In this document: piece after piece, positions 16,808-24,542 of the stretch
Layout of the letters: each line of letters opens with the position of its first letter
Numbering within the stretch: the stretch's first letter is position 1
Origin: Clostridia bacterium
Lineage (GTDB): Bacteria > Bacillota > Clostridia > Lachnospirales > Lachnospiraceae
Assembly (NCBI GenBank): GCA_910574835.1
Contig: CAJTDE010000016.1
Location: 1 to 64,000 of the forward strand
Direction: 5' to 3'
Length of the DNA: 64,000 nt
Made by a program: the position numbers and the translations under genes
Notes under the pieces: model-generated
Databases searched by the model: none
What the model was told of the DNA's origin: nothing
Seen by the model: only the letters and a program-made list of their open reading frames with translations

Positions 16808-17986
16808 TTAAAAATCAAGCTCATAAAGGGTTCCAATCTCAGGCGACAAAATGTCGCACCCTGTTTCTGTCACTGCTATCCCCTTCTCCCAGCGCACGCC
16901 AAAGGTATCTGTGGAAATAAAGGTATCAATCTGGAAGGTCATATTGGGCTGCAAAGCATAGTCTGAGCTGGTCTCTACCCAAGGCGCTTCCACTTCAATC
17001 ATTCCGGTGCCATGCAGCGGACCGTAAACAAAATGATTCTGATATCCGTTTTCCACATAATACTTATAAAAATCCTTTGCTATGTCAGAGGCAAGCACGC
17101 CTGCCTTCACCTGCTTCTGGGTCCATCTGTGCGCTTCCAGGCCAAACAGAACTACATCCCGGCGCTTTCCCTCCAGCTTGCCCAGAATAATGGGATAACC
17201 GATAGCCGCAGAGTATCCGTCAATCTTCGCTGAAAGATTTAGCTGTACAATGTCCCCCTTTTCAAATTTCCGATAACCGGAACGGGAAATTGCGTGGCGT
17301 GTAGATGCCTCGGAAAATACGTACATGGGAAGACCTTCATACTCCGCACCGTTTTCGTATACTACCCTCTGAGCCACTCCTACCATCTGCAGCTCGGTCA
17401 TTCCCGGCTTAATCTCTTTGAGCACCTGCTGGGTTGCCAGTTCCGCAATCCGATAGCCCTCACGCAGACAGTTAATCTCATTGACTGATTTAACAGAGCG
17501 AAGCTCTACCATAATATGATCCGCGCGCACAATCTCTGCTTCCGGAAATGCTGCCTTGATTCCCTCCATGATAACTACAGAAGTATCCAGATAGCTGGCA
17601 ACACCGATGCGCAGCTTCTTACCTGTAATTCCAATTGCCTTAAATACATCATGATAAGTATCTGCCTGAAGCTCGGGGTAAGCCGGATCCGCACCTTCTC
17701 GATACTCCTTCAACACAAAAACCTTATCAATTCTTGAACGGTCCGCGCCAAATTCCCGGCTCTCCGGGCCTACCATCAAGGCAGCATCTCCCGTAGGCGC
17801 AATCGCCACTCCGCAGCGCTCGAACAACGGCCAAAAGCCTGAAAAATAACGGGCATTTGCATAATCTGACTCATTGGAATTTACAATCAGAGCATCTAAT
17901 TTTTCTCTCTTAAGAATCTCTGCCGCTCTCATTGCCCTCTCTTTGTACTCGTGATCCGGAATCCGAATCGTTCCATGTTCTGCCAT
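16808..17986 (-). CDS. M24-family (creatinase/aminopeptidase P fold) protein with degenerate metal site
   Basis: A 392-residue two-domain pita-bread protein. The N-terminal creatinase-type domain is about residues 15-160 and the catalytic-type domain follows. In metallo-peptidases of this family the metals are held by D, D, H, E, E. Aligned by motif (FEKGDIVQLNLSAKIDGYSA; GPLHGTGMIEVEAP; MTFQIDTFI; GVRWEKG), this protein has Asn250, Ala261, His325, Asp354 and Glu367, so the first two aspartates are lost. Metal-independent creatinase also lacks the metal site. It is probably not an aminopeptidase. A second M24 protein at 57.6-59.0 kb shares the same changes. The gene is 12 bases upstream of the creatininase-family gene. 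Confidence 0.85.
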   Translation of the reverse strand: MAEHGTIRIPDHEYKERAMRAAEILKREKLDALIVNSNESDYANARYFSGFWPLFERCGVAIAPTGDAALMVGPESREFGADRSRIDKVFVLKEYREGADPAYPELQADTYHDVFKAIGITGKKLRIGVASYLDTSVVIMEGIKAAFPEAEIVRADHIMVELRSVKSVNEINCLREGYRIAELATQQVLKEIKPGMTELQMVGVAQRVVYENGAEYEGLPMYVFSEASTRHAISRSGYRKFEKGDIVQLNLSAKIDGYSAAIGYPIILGKLEGKRRDVVLFGLEAHRWTQKQVKAGVLASDIAKDFYKYYVENGYQNHFVYGPLHGTGMIEVEAPWVETSSDYALQPNMTFQIDTFISTDTFGVRWEKGIAVTETGCDILSPEIGTLYELDF

Positions 17987-18014
17987 ACTCTCTTTTCCTC
18001 CATTTTTTTAATGA

Positions 18015-18380
18015 TTAATTATCACAGCAATAGCCGGGGGTTGTATAGAAAGCTACCTCTCTTGTTTCCGCTCTTCCATACTGTGCCACCACGGGCACAT
18101 CACTTTCCAGCATAATTGCATACTGCTCTCCAATCACCGGCCGGTATTCGCCGAAATCTGCCGGTTCTGCCGTCCGCAGACAGCGGACACGTTCCGCCCC
18201 CACGGTTACGCCGATGCCTTTCACCGGCATTTTATCTGTGTAAAACAACGTAATGTTAATATGCGCATCCTGTTCTCCGGTATTTGTAATAATGATTGAT
18301 TCATGACCGGGAATAATGTTCACTCCCTCCGGCGGAAGCTCCGCATCAGGAAATATCCATACTGTTTTTCCGTATCCCAT
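18015..18380 (-). CDS. ASRT-family (Anabaena sensory rhodopsin transducer-like) small protein
   Basis: A 121-residue protein that matches the full length of the ASRT family (PF07100): GYGKTVWIFPDAELPP at the start, then GHESIIITNTGEQDAHINIT, FYTDKMPV, and SDVPVVAQYGR near residue 95. The family forms small beta-sandwich oligomers. Computational work on the family proposed that most members bind small molecules, probably sugars, rather than rhodopsin. No rhodopsin gene is present here, and the neighbours are sugar importers, which supports a ligand-binding or sugar-processing role. The open frame extends to 18476, but that part is translated repeat DNA. AGGAGG directly before the ATG at 18380 sets the start. 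Confidence 0.85.
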   Translation of the reverse strand: MGYGKTVWIFPDAELPPEGVNIIPGHESIIITNTGEQDAHINITLFYTDKMPVKGIGVTVGAERVRCLRTAEPADFGEYRPVIGEQYAIMLESDVPVVAQYGRAETREVAFYTTPGYCCDN

Positions 18381-18394
18381 ATCTCTCCTCCTTT

Positions 18395-18518
18395 TTAAGT
18401 CGCTGCGCGACGGCACTAAAGGGTAAAGTCGCTTCGACACACCTGTATTGAGAGAAGCTTTCATTCGAAAGGACACGCATGAAAGTTCCTCTCGTGCGCC
18501 TTTGCGACTTTACCGTCC
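18395..18518 (-). repeat. Dispersed hairpin repeat, full copy 3 (before the ASRT gene)
   Basis: Minus strand: GGTAAAGTCGC pairs with GCGACTTTACC, GGCGCAC pairs with GTGTGTC, and GAGAGGAACTTTCAT pairs with ATGAAAGCTTCTCTC, around a loop of about 14 bases. The 3' tail holds the small stem GTCGC-GCA-GCGAC, then TTAA, then the ribosome site AGGAGG of the ASRT gene. Compared with the copy at 43316-43440, GTC/GAC replaces GCC/GGC and TTTCAT/ATGAAA replaces TTTTAT/ATAAAA. Both are paired changes that keep the stem. A 13-base box ATAATCCGGCTAA lies upstream (18554-18566), as it does beside the other full copy. Confidence 0.85.
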
Positions 18519-18569
18519 AGCTAAAAATGTTTTTCAAAATCACTTGACATTTCTTAGCCGGATTATCTT

Positions 18570-19535
18570 TTAATCCTTCTTAGAATAAGAATCAATCAGA
18601 ACTACAACCACGAGAATAATTCCTTTTACTACCCACTGCCAATAGGTATTAATCCCCAGCAGAACCATAATATTAGAAATTACCTGAAGAAATAAAGCCC
18701 CGATGACGATTCCCACAACTCTGCCCCGGCCCCCTGTCAGAGATGTGCCGCCTAATACACAAATGGTCATAACATCAAATAAAAGATTGTCTCCCAGTGT
18801 TACATTGCCGGACTGTGTTTTTGAGGTCAGTCCCAAAGCTCCCACTGCTGACAGCACGCCGCTCATCACAAATGCCAGAATCGCCACAAAGGTTACGTTC
18901 AGGCCGGAAAGCTTGGATGCCTCCTTGTTGCCTCCTACGGCAAAGAAGCTTCTTCCTGTAGCGGTGTGGGCTGTAAATATATAAAGTACTGCCGCCACCG
19001 CTGTCATCAGAATGACTGCTACAGGAATGATTCCCACTTTTCCCAGAGCCATCTTTCCAAAGCTGTCCGACAGCCCGGAGATCGGAAGCCCGTCGGAATA
19101 AATATAATTGATTCCCTTGAGCATATTCATAATAACCAGCGTAGCAATAAAGGAAGGCATTTTCCCATATACGACCAGACAGCCATTCACAACTCCCACC
19201 GCTGCGGACATCGCAACCACCAATAAAAAGGCCAACCAAATGGGCATTCCCATCTTTACCACAAATCCGGCAAAGAAAATAGACACCATTCCGATAATGG
19301 AGGAAATAGACATATCCATTTCACCGATTAGAATTACAAAGAACTCGCCCATTGCAATGATGGCCACAAAGGATGCCTGCCGCAGAACATTCATGATATT
19401 GGTTGTAGTGCGGAAATTGCTGTTCAGGCAGCACAGCGCAAATAAGGCTATAAATAAAAACAGTATCATCCAGTCACTTAGCAGAGCTTTTATCCCACCG
19501 CTGTATTTTTTAGATTTTGTCTTATAATCGTTCAT
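18570..19535 (-). CDS. Sugar ABC transporter permease (RbsC-like), system 2
   Basis: A 321-residue CUT2 permease with about 8-10 membrane helices. The motif [19 protein letters not shown] near residue 62 corresponds to the GxDLSVG region of the family, and [17 protein letters not shown] near residue 255 is the coupling region. The start overlaps the stop of the ATPase gene by four bases. The same-length permease of system 1 is a distinct paralogue with different sequence. The full hairpin repeat follows the stop. Confidence 0.92.
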   Translation of the reverse strand: MNDYKTKSKKYSGGIKALLSDWMILFLFIALFALCCLNSNFRTTTNIMNVLRQASFVAIIAMGEFFVILIGEMDMSISSIIGMVSIFFAGFVVKMGMPIWLAFLLVVAMSAAVGVVNGCLVVYGKMPSFIATLVIMNMLKGINYIYSDGLPISGLSDSFGKMALGKVGIIPVAVILMTAVAAVLYIFTAHTATGRSFFAVGGNKEASKLSGLNVTFVAILAFVMSGVLSAVGALGLTSKTQSGNVTLGDNLLFDVMTICVLGGTSLTGGRGRVVGIVIGALFLQVISNIMVLLGINTYWQWVVKGIILVVVVLIDSYSKKD

Positions 19536-21052
19536 TCCGTATTCACTCCTAACAAACTGTTAATGATGACCTCCTGGGTTTTCCGTTCTCCTTCCACCTC
19601 ATCCATCACTGCCCCCTCATACATAATATAAATGCGGTTGCACAGACCAATCAGCTCTTCCATTTCCGGGGAAACTAAAATAACTGCCTTTTTTTGTTTG
19701 GTAAGCTCATGTATCAGATTGTAGATCTCAAATTTCGCTCCGATATCAATCCCCCGGGTAGGCTCATCCAAAAGGAAAATTTCCGTATCGCGCAGCATCC
19801 ATTTTGCAATGACAATCTTCTGCTGATTTCCTCCTGACAGCTTCTTCACGTTCTGCCACAAGGAATAATAATTGAGGTTCATTTTTTCATTGATATCATA
19901 AGCCGCTCTTGCCTCTCCCTCATGGTTCTGAAAGATTCCAAGCTTTCGAAACAGCTTCATAGAAGGAAGGGTTGTATTGTCCTTGATATCAAATTTCATA
20001 TTCAGCCCCAGAGTTCTTCGTTCGTCCGGAACCAGTCCCATGCCAAGCCGGATAGCCTGGTACGGCTTTTTTGTATGTACCGGCTTTCCTTTTACCAGAA
20101 TTTCACCGCTCACCACCTTGTGATTTCCGAAAATCGCCTGGACCAGTTCTGTCTTGCCCGCACCTAACAGTCCTGCAAGTCCAATCACCTCGCCTTCACG
20201 CACATACAGATTGACGTCACGAAACGCTTTTGGGGCTGTCAGATTTTTTACTTCTAAAATGGTCTCTCCCAATTCCTCATTGACAGGGGGATACACATTG
20301 GCCAGCTCACGCCCGATAATCATTTTCACCAGTTTGCCGTTATCAATCTCAGCGACACTTCCCGAATTGATATATTTCCCGTCACACAGCACGGTGTAGG
20401 AATCACAGCAGGCAAATACTTCATCCAAACGATGGGAAATATAAATAATGCCAATCCCTTTCTCCTTTAGGATTCCGATAATACGGAAAATATTCTGAAT
20501 ATCCTTTTCCTGAAGCACTGCTGTCAATTCATCAAAAATAATGATCTCCGGGTTTTCCAACAGTGCCTTTGCTAACTGGATAATCTGACGTTCTGCTGTT
20601 CTTAAATTCTTTACCGCTACATGGAGGTTTACTTCACACTGTAAAAAATCCATCAGTTCCTGCGCTCTGCGATCCAATGCCTTCCAGTCTATAAAACCAT
20701 GTTTTTTCTCATACCGGCCTACAAAGATATTTTCTACTCCATTCATATCGCTCATCAGTGTAAATTCCTGATGGACAATGGCAATCCCTTTGCTCTGCGA
20801 TTCCCGGACGCTGTAGGTGGGGATTCGGATCTGTTCCCCCTTCACATACAGCTCGCCTTCCGTCATACGATTTTCTCCTGTAATACATTTGGATAGCGTA
20901 GACTTTCCTGCCCCGTTCTCACCTACCAGAGCATGACACTCACCGGGCATCAGAGTAAAATTCACATTATCCAGAGCTTTGACTCCCGGAAACTCCATTG
21001 TGCAGTTTTTTATCTCAATCAAAGGAAGCGCGTCCTTATTTCCGCCGCTCAT
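19532..21052 (-). CDS. Sugar ABC transporter ATP-binding protein (RbsA/MglA-like), system 2
   Basis: A 506-residue double ATPase. The first half has Walker [13 protein letters not shown] and a degenerate signature ([15 protein letters not shown]) with Walker [12 protein letters not shown], where the usual Pro after Glu is Leu. The second half has [23 protein letters not shown] and [16 protein letters not shown]. In CUT2 ATPases one of the two sites is typically impaired. The gene starts after AAGGAG, 20 bases past the glycosidase gene, and overlaps its permease. Confidence 0.92.
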   Translation of the reverse strand: MSGGNKDALPLIEIKNCTMEFPGVKALDNVNFTLMPGECHALVGENGAGKSTLSKCITGENRMTEGELYVKGEQIRIPTYSVRESQSKGIAIVHQEFTLMSDMNGVENIFVGRYEKKHGFIDWKALDRRAQELMDFLQCEVNLHVAVKNLRTAERQIIQLAKALLENPEIIIFDELTAVLQEKDIQNIFRIIGILKEKGIGIIYISHRLDEVFACCDSYTVLCDGKYINSGSVAEIDNGKLVKMIIGRELANVYPPVNEELGETILEVKNLTAPKAFRDVNLYVREGEVIGLAGLLGAGKTELVQAIFGNHKVVSGEILVKGKPVHTKKPYQAIRLGMGLVPDERRTLGLNMKFDIKDNTTLPSMKLFRKLGIFQNHEGEARAAYDINEKMNLNYYSLWQNVKKLSGGNQQKIVIAKWMLRDTEIFLLDEPTRGIDIGAKFEIYNLIHELTKQKKAVILVSPEMEELIGLCNRIYIMYEGAVMDEVEGERKTQEVIINSLLGVNTE

Positions 21053-21072
21053 ATTCTGTCAGCTCCTTCCCT

Positions 21073-23178
21073 CTACAGCCATAACCATCCCAACGCTTCT
21101 ATGCCTGAGCATATAATATTCTCATCCTTATTTTCCGGATGACGAATATTGTGAATCAAACGCTTCATTTCATGATAGGGGAACATACAGCTATTCACAC
21201 CTGTCTCATTTACGGGATTAATATCAAAGAACATCTCCTTAGCGATATCAAAATCTTTCTCGTTGTAATATAAGATCTGATCCAAAAGCCTGTCCTTTTT
21301 CACCGGGTCCTGCTCCCTCTCGTAATCAAGGGCTGCCAGTACCAGGTCATAGATTACCATGTTCCTGCGCTCCGCATTGTGCCACTTGTCAAAATGAGGC
21401 AGCCAGGGCCGCAGCTTCGGATCGTTATAAGCCCTTTCCTGAAGCATTTCTATCTTTTCCATCAGCTTTGGATGATTCTCCTTAGCCGCCATAATTGCAG
21501 GAATATCCGCATCTGTCATTTTATTTTTCTGGAACGGGAACGGTGTTGTATACAATGGGATCTGGCTCTCATGGATGGTTACCATCTGCTTCATCACATC
21601 AAGTACCGTTTTTCCCAGCTCACCGAAGTTCAATTCACTCGCTCTTTGATAGAATGTCTCTTCTTCCATCATAGAACCCCAGCCATAATTTCCATGTGCA
21701 AACAGGTGCATAAACAGGCCGTACCACTCAAACATAAATCCGTTGATGCCGTGAACTCCCATTTGAACGCTTCCCTTATGCTGACGGATATCCGTCTCTA
21801 TCACCTGCTCATTCGCCTCATCCTCATAGCGAATCATATTTGACTTAAAGGTCCTGTAAAGACGCCCCATAGTAGATGTGATAGAATTGGATTCCGTATC
21901 TCTTGCCCAGATTCGGTGCTTCCCAAAAGCATCACACCACTTCGGGAATTCCGTTTCCGGCACATAGAGGCCCGGCGCCCAGAAAAGCACGATATCCTTG
22001 GGCATAGAATCTGCACATTCCTTCAGAAAAGCCGGTTCCTTTTCTAAAGGCGGCTGGCGGAATGCGCGAATACCAATCACTGCATTGGGGTTGATCTCAC
22101 GCACAGCTTGATATATCTGCCCTAACAGCCAGATATTTGCCTTGTGCTTTGCTTCTCCCGGTGTGTTGGCGGCAGCGTGCCAGCGCTTCTTACACTCCTC
22201 ACATTCACAGAACCAGAAGCCTTCCTCACTCTCTTCCAAGGTATAGCCGTCAAAGCCAAGTCTTGCAATCTCACGCATGGATTCTATAATATAGTCCACG
22301 GTCCCCGGATAGCTCAGGCAGAGTGAATCAAAGTCATTTAAAACCTTTTTCTCCTTCGGCGGCTTCATTCTCGCCTCGGGATGCTTGATGGAATACGCTC
22401 CGTTGTAGGAGTTTAATCCTACATAGGCAAATACCTTCACGCCCATTTTATGGGCAAGCCGGATAAAGCGATCCAAAAACGGCTCCTCCAAGTTGGGATG
22501 TGTATAGCGCATTTTCAGCCAGCGGCGGTTTTCCGCATTCCAAATCTTAATCGGAACATCCCGAAATACCGTTTCCTCATAGCCAGGCAGTTCAAAGGGC
22601 CAATAGCCATACATCAGCAGATTAAACTGATTAATCTTATTATCAAGACAGATGTTCAAATACCGCACCCACTCCTCGTACCCCCAGAGCTGGCTGTCAA
22701 AGCCTATTCTTCCGTAGCCTGCATACCAGGAAAAGGTGGGCGCAATAGCTCTTACGGGAAGAGACGGATAATCCGTGATATGGCAGAGCGGCAGTTTAAA
22801 GTACCCGTTCTCATCTTCTTTCAGTAAAAGCTTTAGGGAGGTTACCCCGTTGATAAATCCTTCTTTGTTTTCAAACCTGAGCAGCGCCTCTTCTTCCTTG
22901 ATTTCCAGATCATAGCCTTGCTCCCGAAATAACTCCGGCTTGTCCGCAGCAATCCCCTCCAGGGAAGAAAGCAGCTTTACCGTAAAGCCTTCCCCGCTGC
23001 CGTCCTTCCCCTGCATAATGGGAAGTTCCGCATAGTTCCAAAAGCGCAGGCGCATCAGCTCTAAAAGTTCCTGTTGATTTTGGCTGTTATCGCTTTGCCC
23101 CAGAGAAAGTCTGTCAAACAGCTTGGTGAAGCCGCCTATTTCTATTATTTGTTTTGGTTCGGGCAGTAAATTAATCAT
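21073..23178 (-). CDS. GH20-like glycoside hydrolase / alpha-glucuronidase-like protein, cytosolic
   Basis: A 701-residue protein without a signal peptide. Residues 1-140 look like the zincin-like N-domain common to hexosaminidases and alpha-glucuronidases (MINLLPEPKQI start; GFINGVTSLKLLLKE). A TIM-barrel-like region starts at SLPVRAIAPTFSWYAGYGR. GFDGYTLEESEEGFWFCECEECKKRW near residues 310-335 holds acidic residues that could be catalytic, and a CxCxxC cluster seen in DUF4838-type proteins. The C-terminal third is helical. I cannot assign a numbered glycoside hydrolase family with certainty. It lies between binding protein and ATPase of system 2, so it likely acts on the imported glycoside inside the cell. 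Confidence 0.7.
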   Translation of the reverse strand: MINLLPEPKQIIEIGGFTKLFDRLSLGQSDNSQNQQELLELMRLRFWNYAELPIMQGKDGSGEGFTVKLLSSLEGIAADKPELFREQGYDLEIKEEEALLRFENKEGFINGVTSLKLLLKEDENGYFKLPLCHITDYPSLPVRAIAPTFSWYAGYGRIGFDSQLWGYEEWVRYLNICLDNKINQFNLLMYGYWPFELPGYEETVFRDVPIKIWNAENRRWLKMRYTHPNLEEPFLDRFIRLAHKMGVKVFAYVGLNSYNGAYSIKHPEARMKPPKEKKVLNDFDSLCLSYPGTVDYIIESMREIARLGFDGYTLEESEEGFWFCECEECKKRWHAAANTPGEAKHKANIWLLGQIYQAVREINPNAVIGIRAFRQPPLEKEPAFLKECADSMPKDIVLFWAPGLYVPETEFPKWCDAFGKHRIWARDTESNSITSTMGRLYRTFKSNMIRYEDEANEQVIETDIRQHKGSVQMGVHGINGFMFEWYGLFMHLFAHGNYGWGSMMEEETFYQRASELNFGELGKTVLDVMKQMVTIHESQIPLYTTPFPFQKNKMTDADIPAIMAAKENHPKLMEKIEMLQERAYNDPKLRPWLPHFDKWHNAERRNMVIYDLVLAALDYEREQDPVKKDRLLDQILYYNEKDFDIAKEMFFDINPVNETGVNSCMFPYHEMKRLIHNIRHPENKDENIICSGIEALGWLWL

Positions 23179-23263
23179 GTTCTAAAACCCCCTTTTGCTT
23201 TATGGAAAAGCCGGCGGTTTTTATGCACGCCGGCTTTTTATATCGTTCAAACAAGTGCTGCAA

Positions 23264-24361
23264 TCAGCCAAGCCATCCCCAGTTTTCCCAGTCATATTCA
23301 CTAATGTTGTCTTTTGTAATGGCTTCCGGATCAGGCAGCGCATATTTTTCGGGAAGCTCTTCTTTGAGTACTAGTACTTTGTACATGGCATCCGTTGCCT
23401 GATATCCAAGCACAACCGGGTCCTGAAGAACCTCAGCCAGCCACATTTCGTTCCCTTCGGCCAGCCATCCAAGAACATCAATATCGCCTGCAATACCTAC
23501 AAATTTGATCTCATTGCGTCCCTGGGCAACTGCCGCATTGTATGCTCCTACAACTTCCGCATCATTGTGTCCGCATACCACATCAATGACAGCTTCCCTT
23601 TGAAGTACATTTTCTGTCAAAGTCTGAGCGGAATCACGATTTCCTGCTCCCGTATCACCCTCTTCAATAATTTTGGCATCCGGGTATTTATTAATAATCG
23701 TTTCTTTAAAGCCGTCAAAGCGATCTTGCGAAACCTGTCCTGATGTGGGCCGTGAAATAAACAGGCAGACCGGATCGTCTTTTCCCAATGTGTCAAGATA
23801 CTTGAGGGCTTCCTCAGCGGCTTTCTGTCCCAGGGCTTTCATATCATGGCCGACAAAAGTGGACCATACCTTATCCGCGTCAGAGGCTGCCTCCTGCGCA
23901 TAATCGCCGATGATAAACGGAATCCCGTTCCCTACGGCCTCTTTCATAGTAGGTATTGCGGATGATGCATCTGCCGGAAAGAGAATAATGCCGTCGCATT
24001 TGGCGGAAATCATATTTTCTACATTGGTAAGCATGGTCTGTACATCCGATCTGGAATCCTCAAAATCAAATTCCATGTCCACACCATTTGATGCGCCGTT
24101 TTCGGCAAGCCACTGGTTACATCCGTCAATCACGCCCTGATACCAGGTGTAGGCTGTCAATTCCATAATAGAAACGCCGATCTTAAGCGAGGTTCCCTCT
24201 CCCGAAGCCTCCGCTTCGGCAGGCGCCTCATCCCCGGCAGGCGCTTCGCTCTCTTCTTCAGCCGGAGAAGGCGTGTCAGATGCAGGTGCTTCCTTGGCTC
24301 CGCATCCAATCATGGAGGCTGTCATTGCAGCCGCTAACAATAATGCAATTACTTTTTTCAT
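23264..24361 (-). CDS. Sugar ABC transporter substrate-binding lipoprotein (RbsB-like), system 2
   Basis: A 365-residue type I binding protein anchored through Cys20 (lipobox MIGC) and an acidic Pro/Ala/Glu linker. The mature domain begins LKIGVSIMELTAYTWYQGVIDGC, and GIILFPADASSAIPTMKEA, VVCGHNDAEVVGAYNAA and [12 protein letters not shown] belong to the ligand cleft. It is the first gene of the cluster, placed after a good promoter and AGGAGG, as expected for the most abundant component. It is only weakly similar by eye to the binding protein of system 1, so the two importers probably take up different or differently modified ligands. Confidence 0.9.
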   Translation of the reverse strand: MKKVIALLLAAAMTASMIGCGAKEAPASDTPSPAEEESEAPAGDEAPAEAEASGEGTSLKIGVSIMELTAYTWYQGVIDGCNQWLAENGASNGVDMEFDFEDSRSDVQTMLTNVENMISAKCDGIILFPADASSAIPTMKEAVGNGIPFIIGDYAQEAASDADKVWSTFVGHDMKALGQKAAEEALKYLDTLGKDDPVCLFISRPTSGQVSQDRFDGFKETIINKYPDAKIIEEGDTGAGNRDSAQTLTENVLQREAVIDVVCGHNDAEVVGAYNAAVAQGRNEIKFVGIAGDIDVLGWLAEGNEMWLAEVLQDPVVLGYQATDAMYKVLVLKEELPEKYALPDPEAITKDNISEYDWENWGWLG

Positions 24362-24404
24362 GCTCTTATCCTCCTTTAATTATTGCTCACTACCAGATGT
24401 CTTT

Positions 24405-24506
24405 ATTTTAATTAGTTTTTTTTACGCAGTCAATATTTTTAACCGTATTTTAATTTAATTAAATTTAAACGTTTTACTTTACAAGTAATCTTTTCCATGC
24501 TATAGT
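24405..24506. promoter_or_regulatory. Divergent promoters and putative LacI operator
   Basis: Minus strand: TTGACT (24428-24433), 17 bases, TAAAAT (24405-24410), driving the transporter cluster. Plus strand: TTTACA (24478-24483), 17 bases, TATAGT (24501-24506), driving the LacI-type gene. Between them AAACGTTT (24467-24474) is a perfect palindrome with the central CG usual for LacI-family operators. A single bound repressor could control both directions. AT-rich inverted sequence fills 24451-24466. Confidence 0.6.
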
Positions 24507-24542
24507 AAGAACTACTAAAACATTCAGGAGAATACAGCTTAC

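Noticed and set aside
16049-17986. Creatinine degradation pathway (creatininase plus creatinase)
   Set aside because: The pair of families fits superficially, but there is no sarcosine or urea-processing gene and the neighbours are sugar importers. Family membership alone does not fix these substrates.
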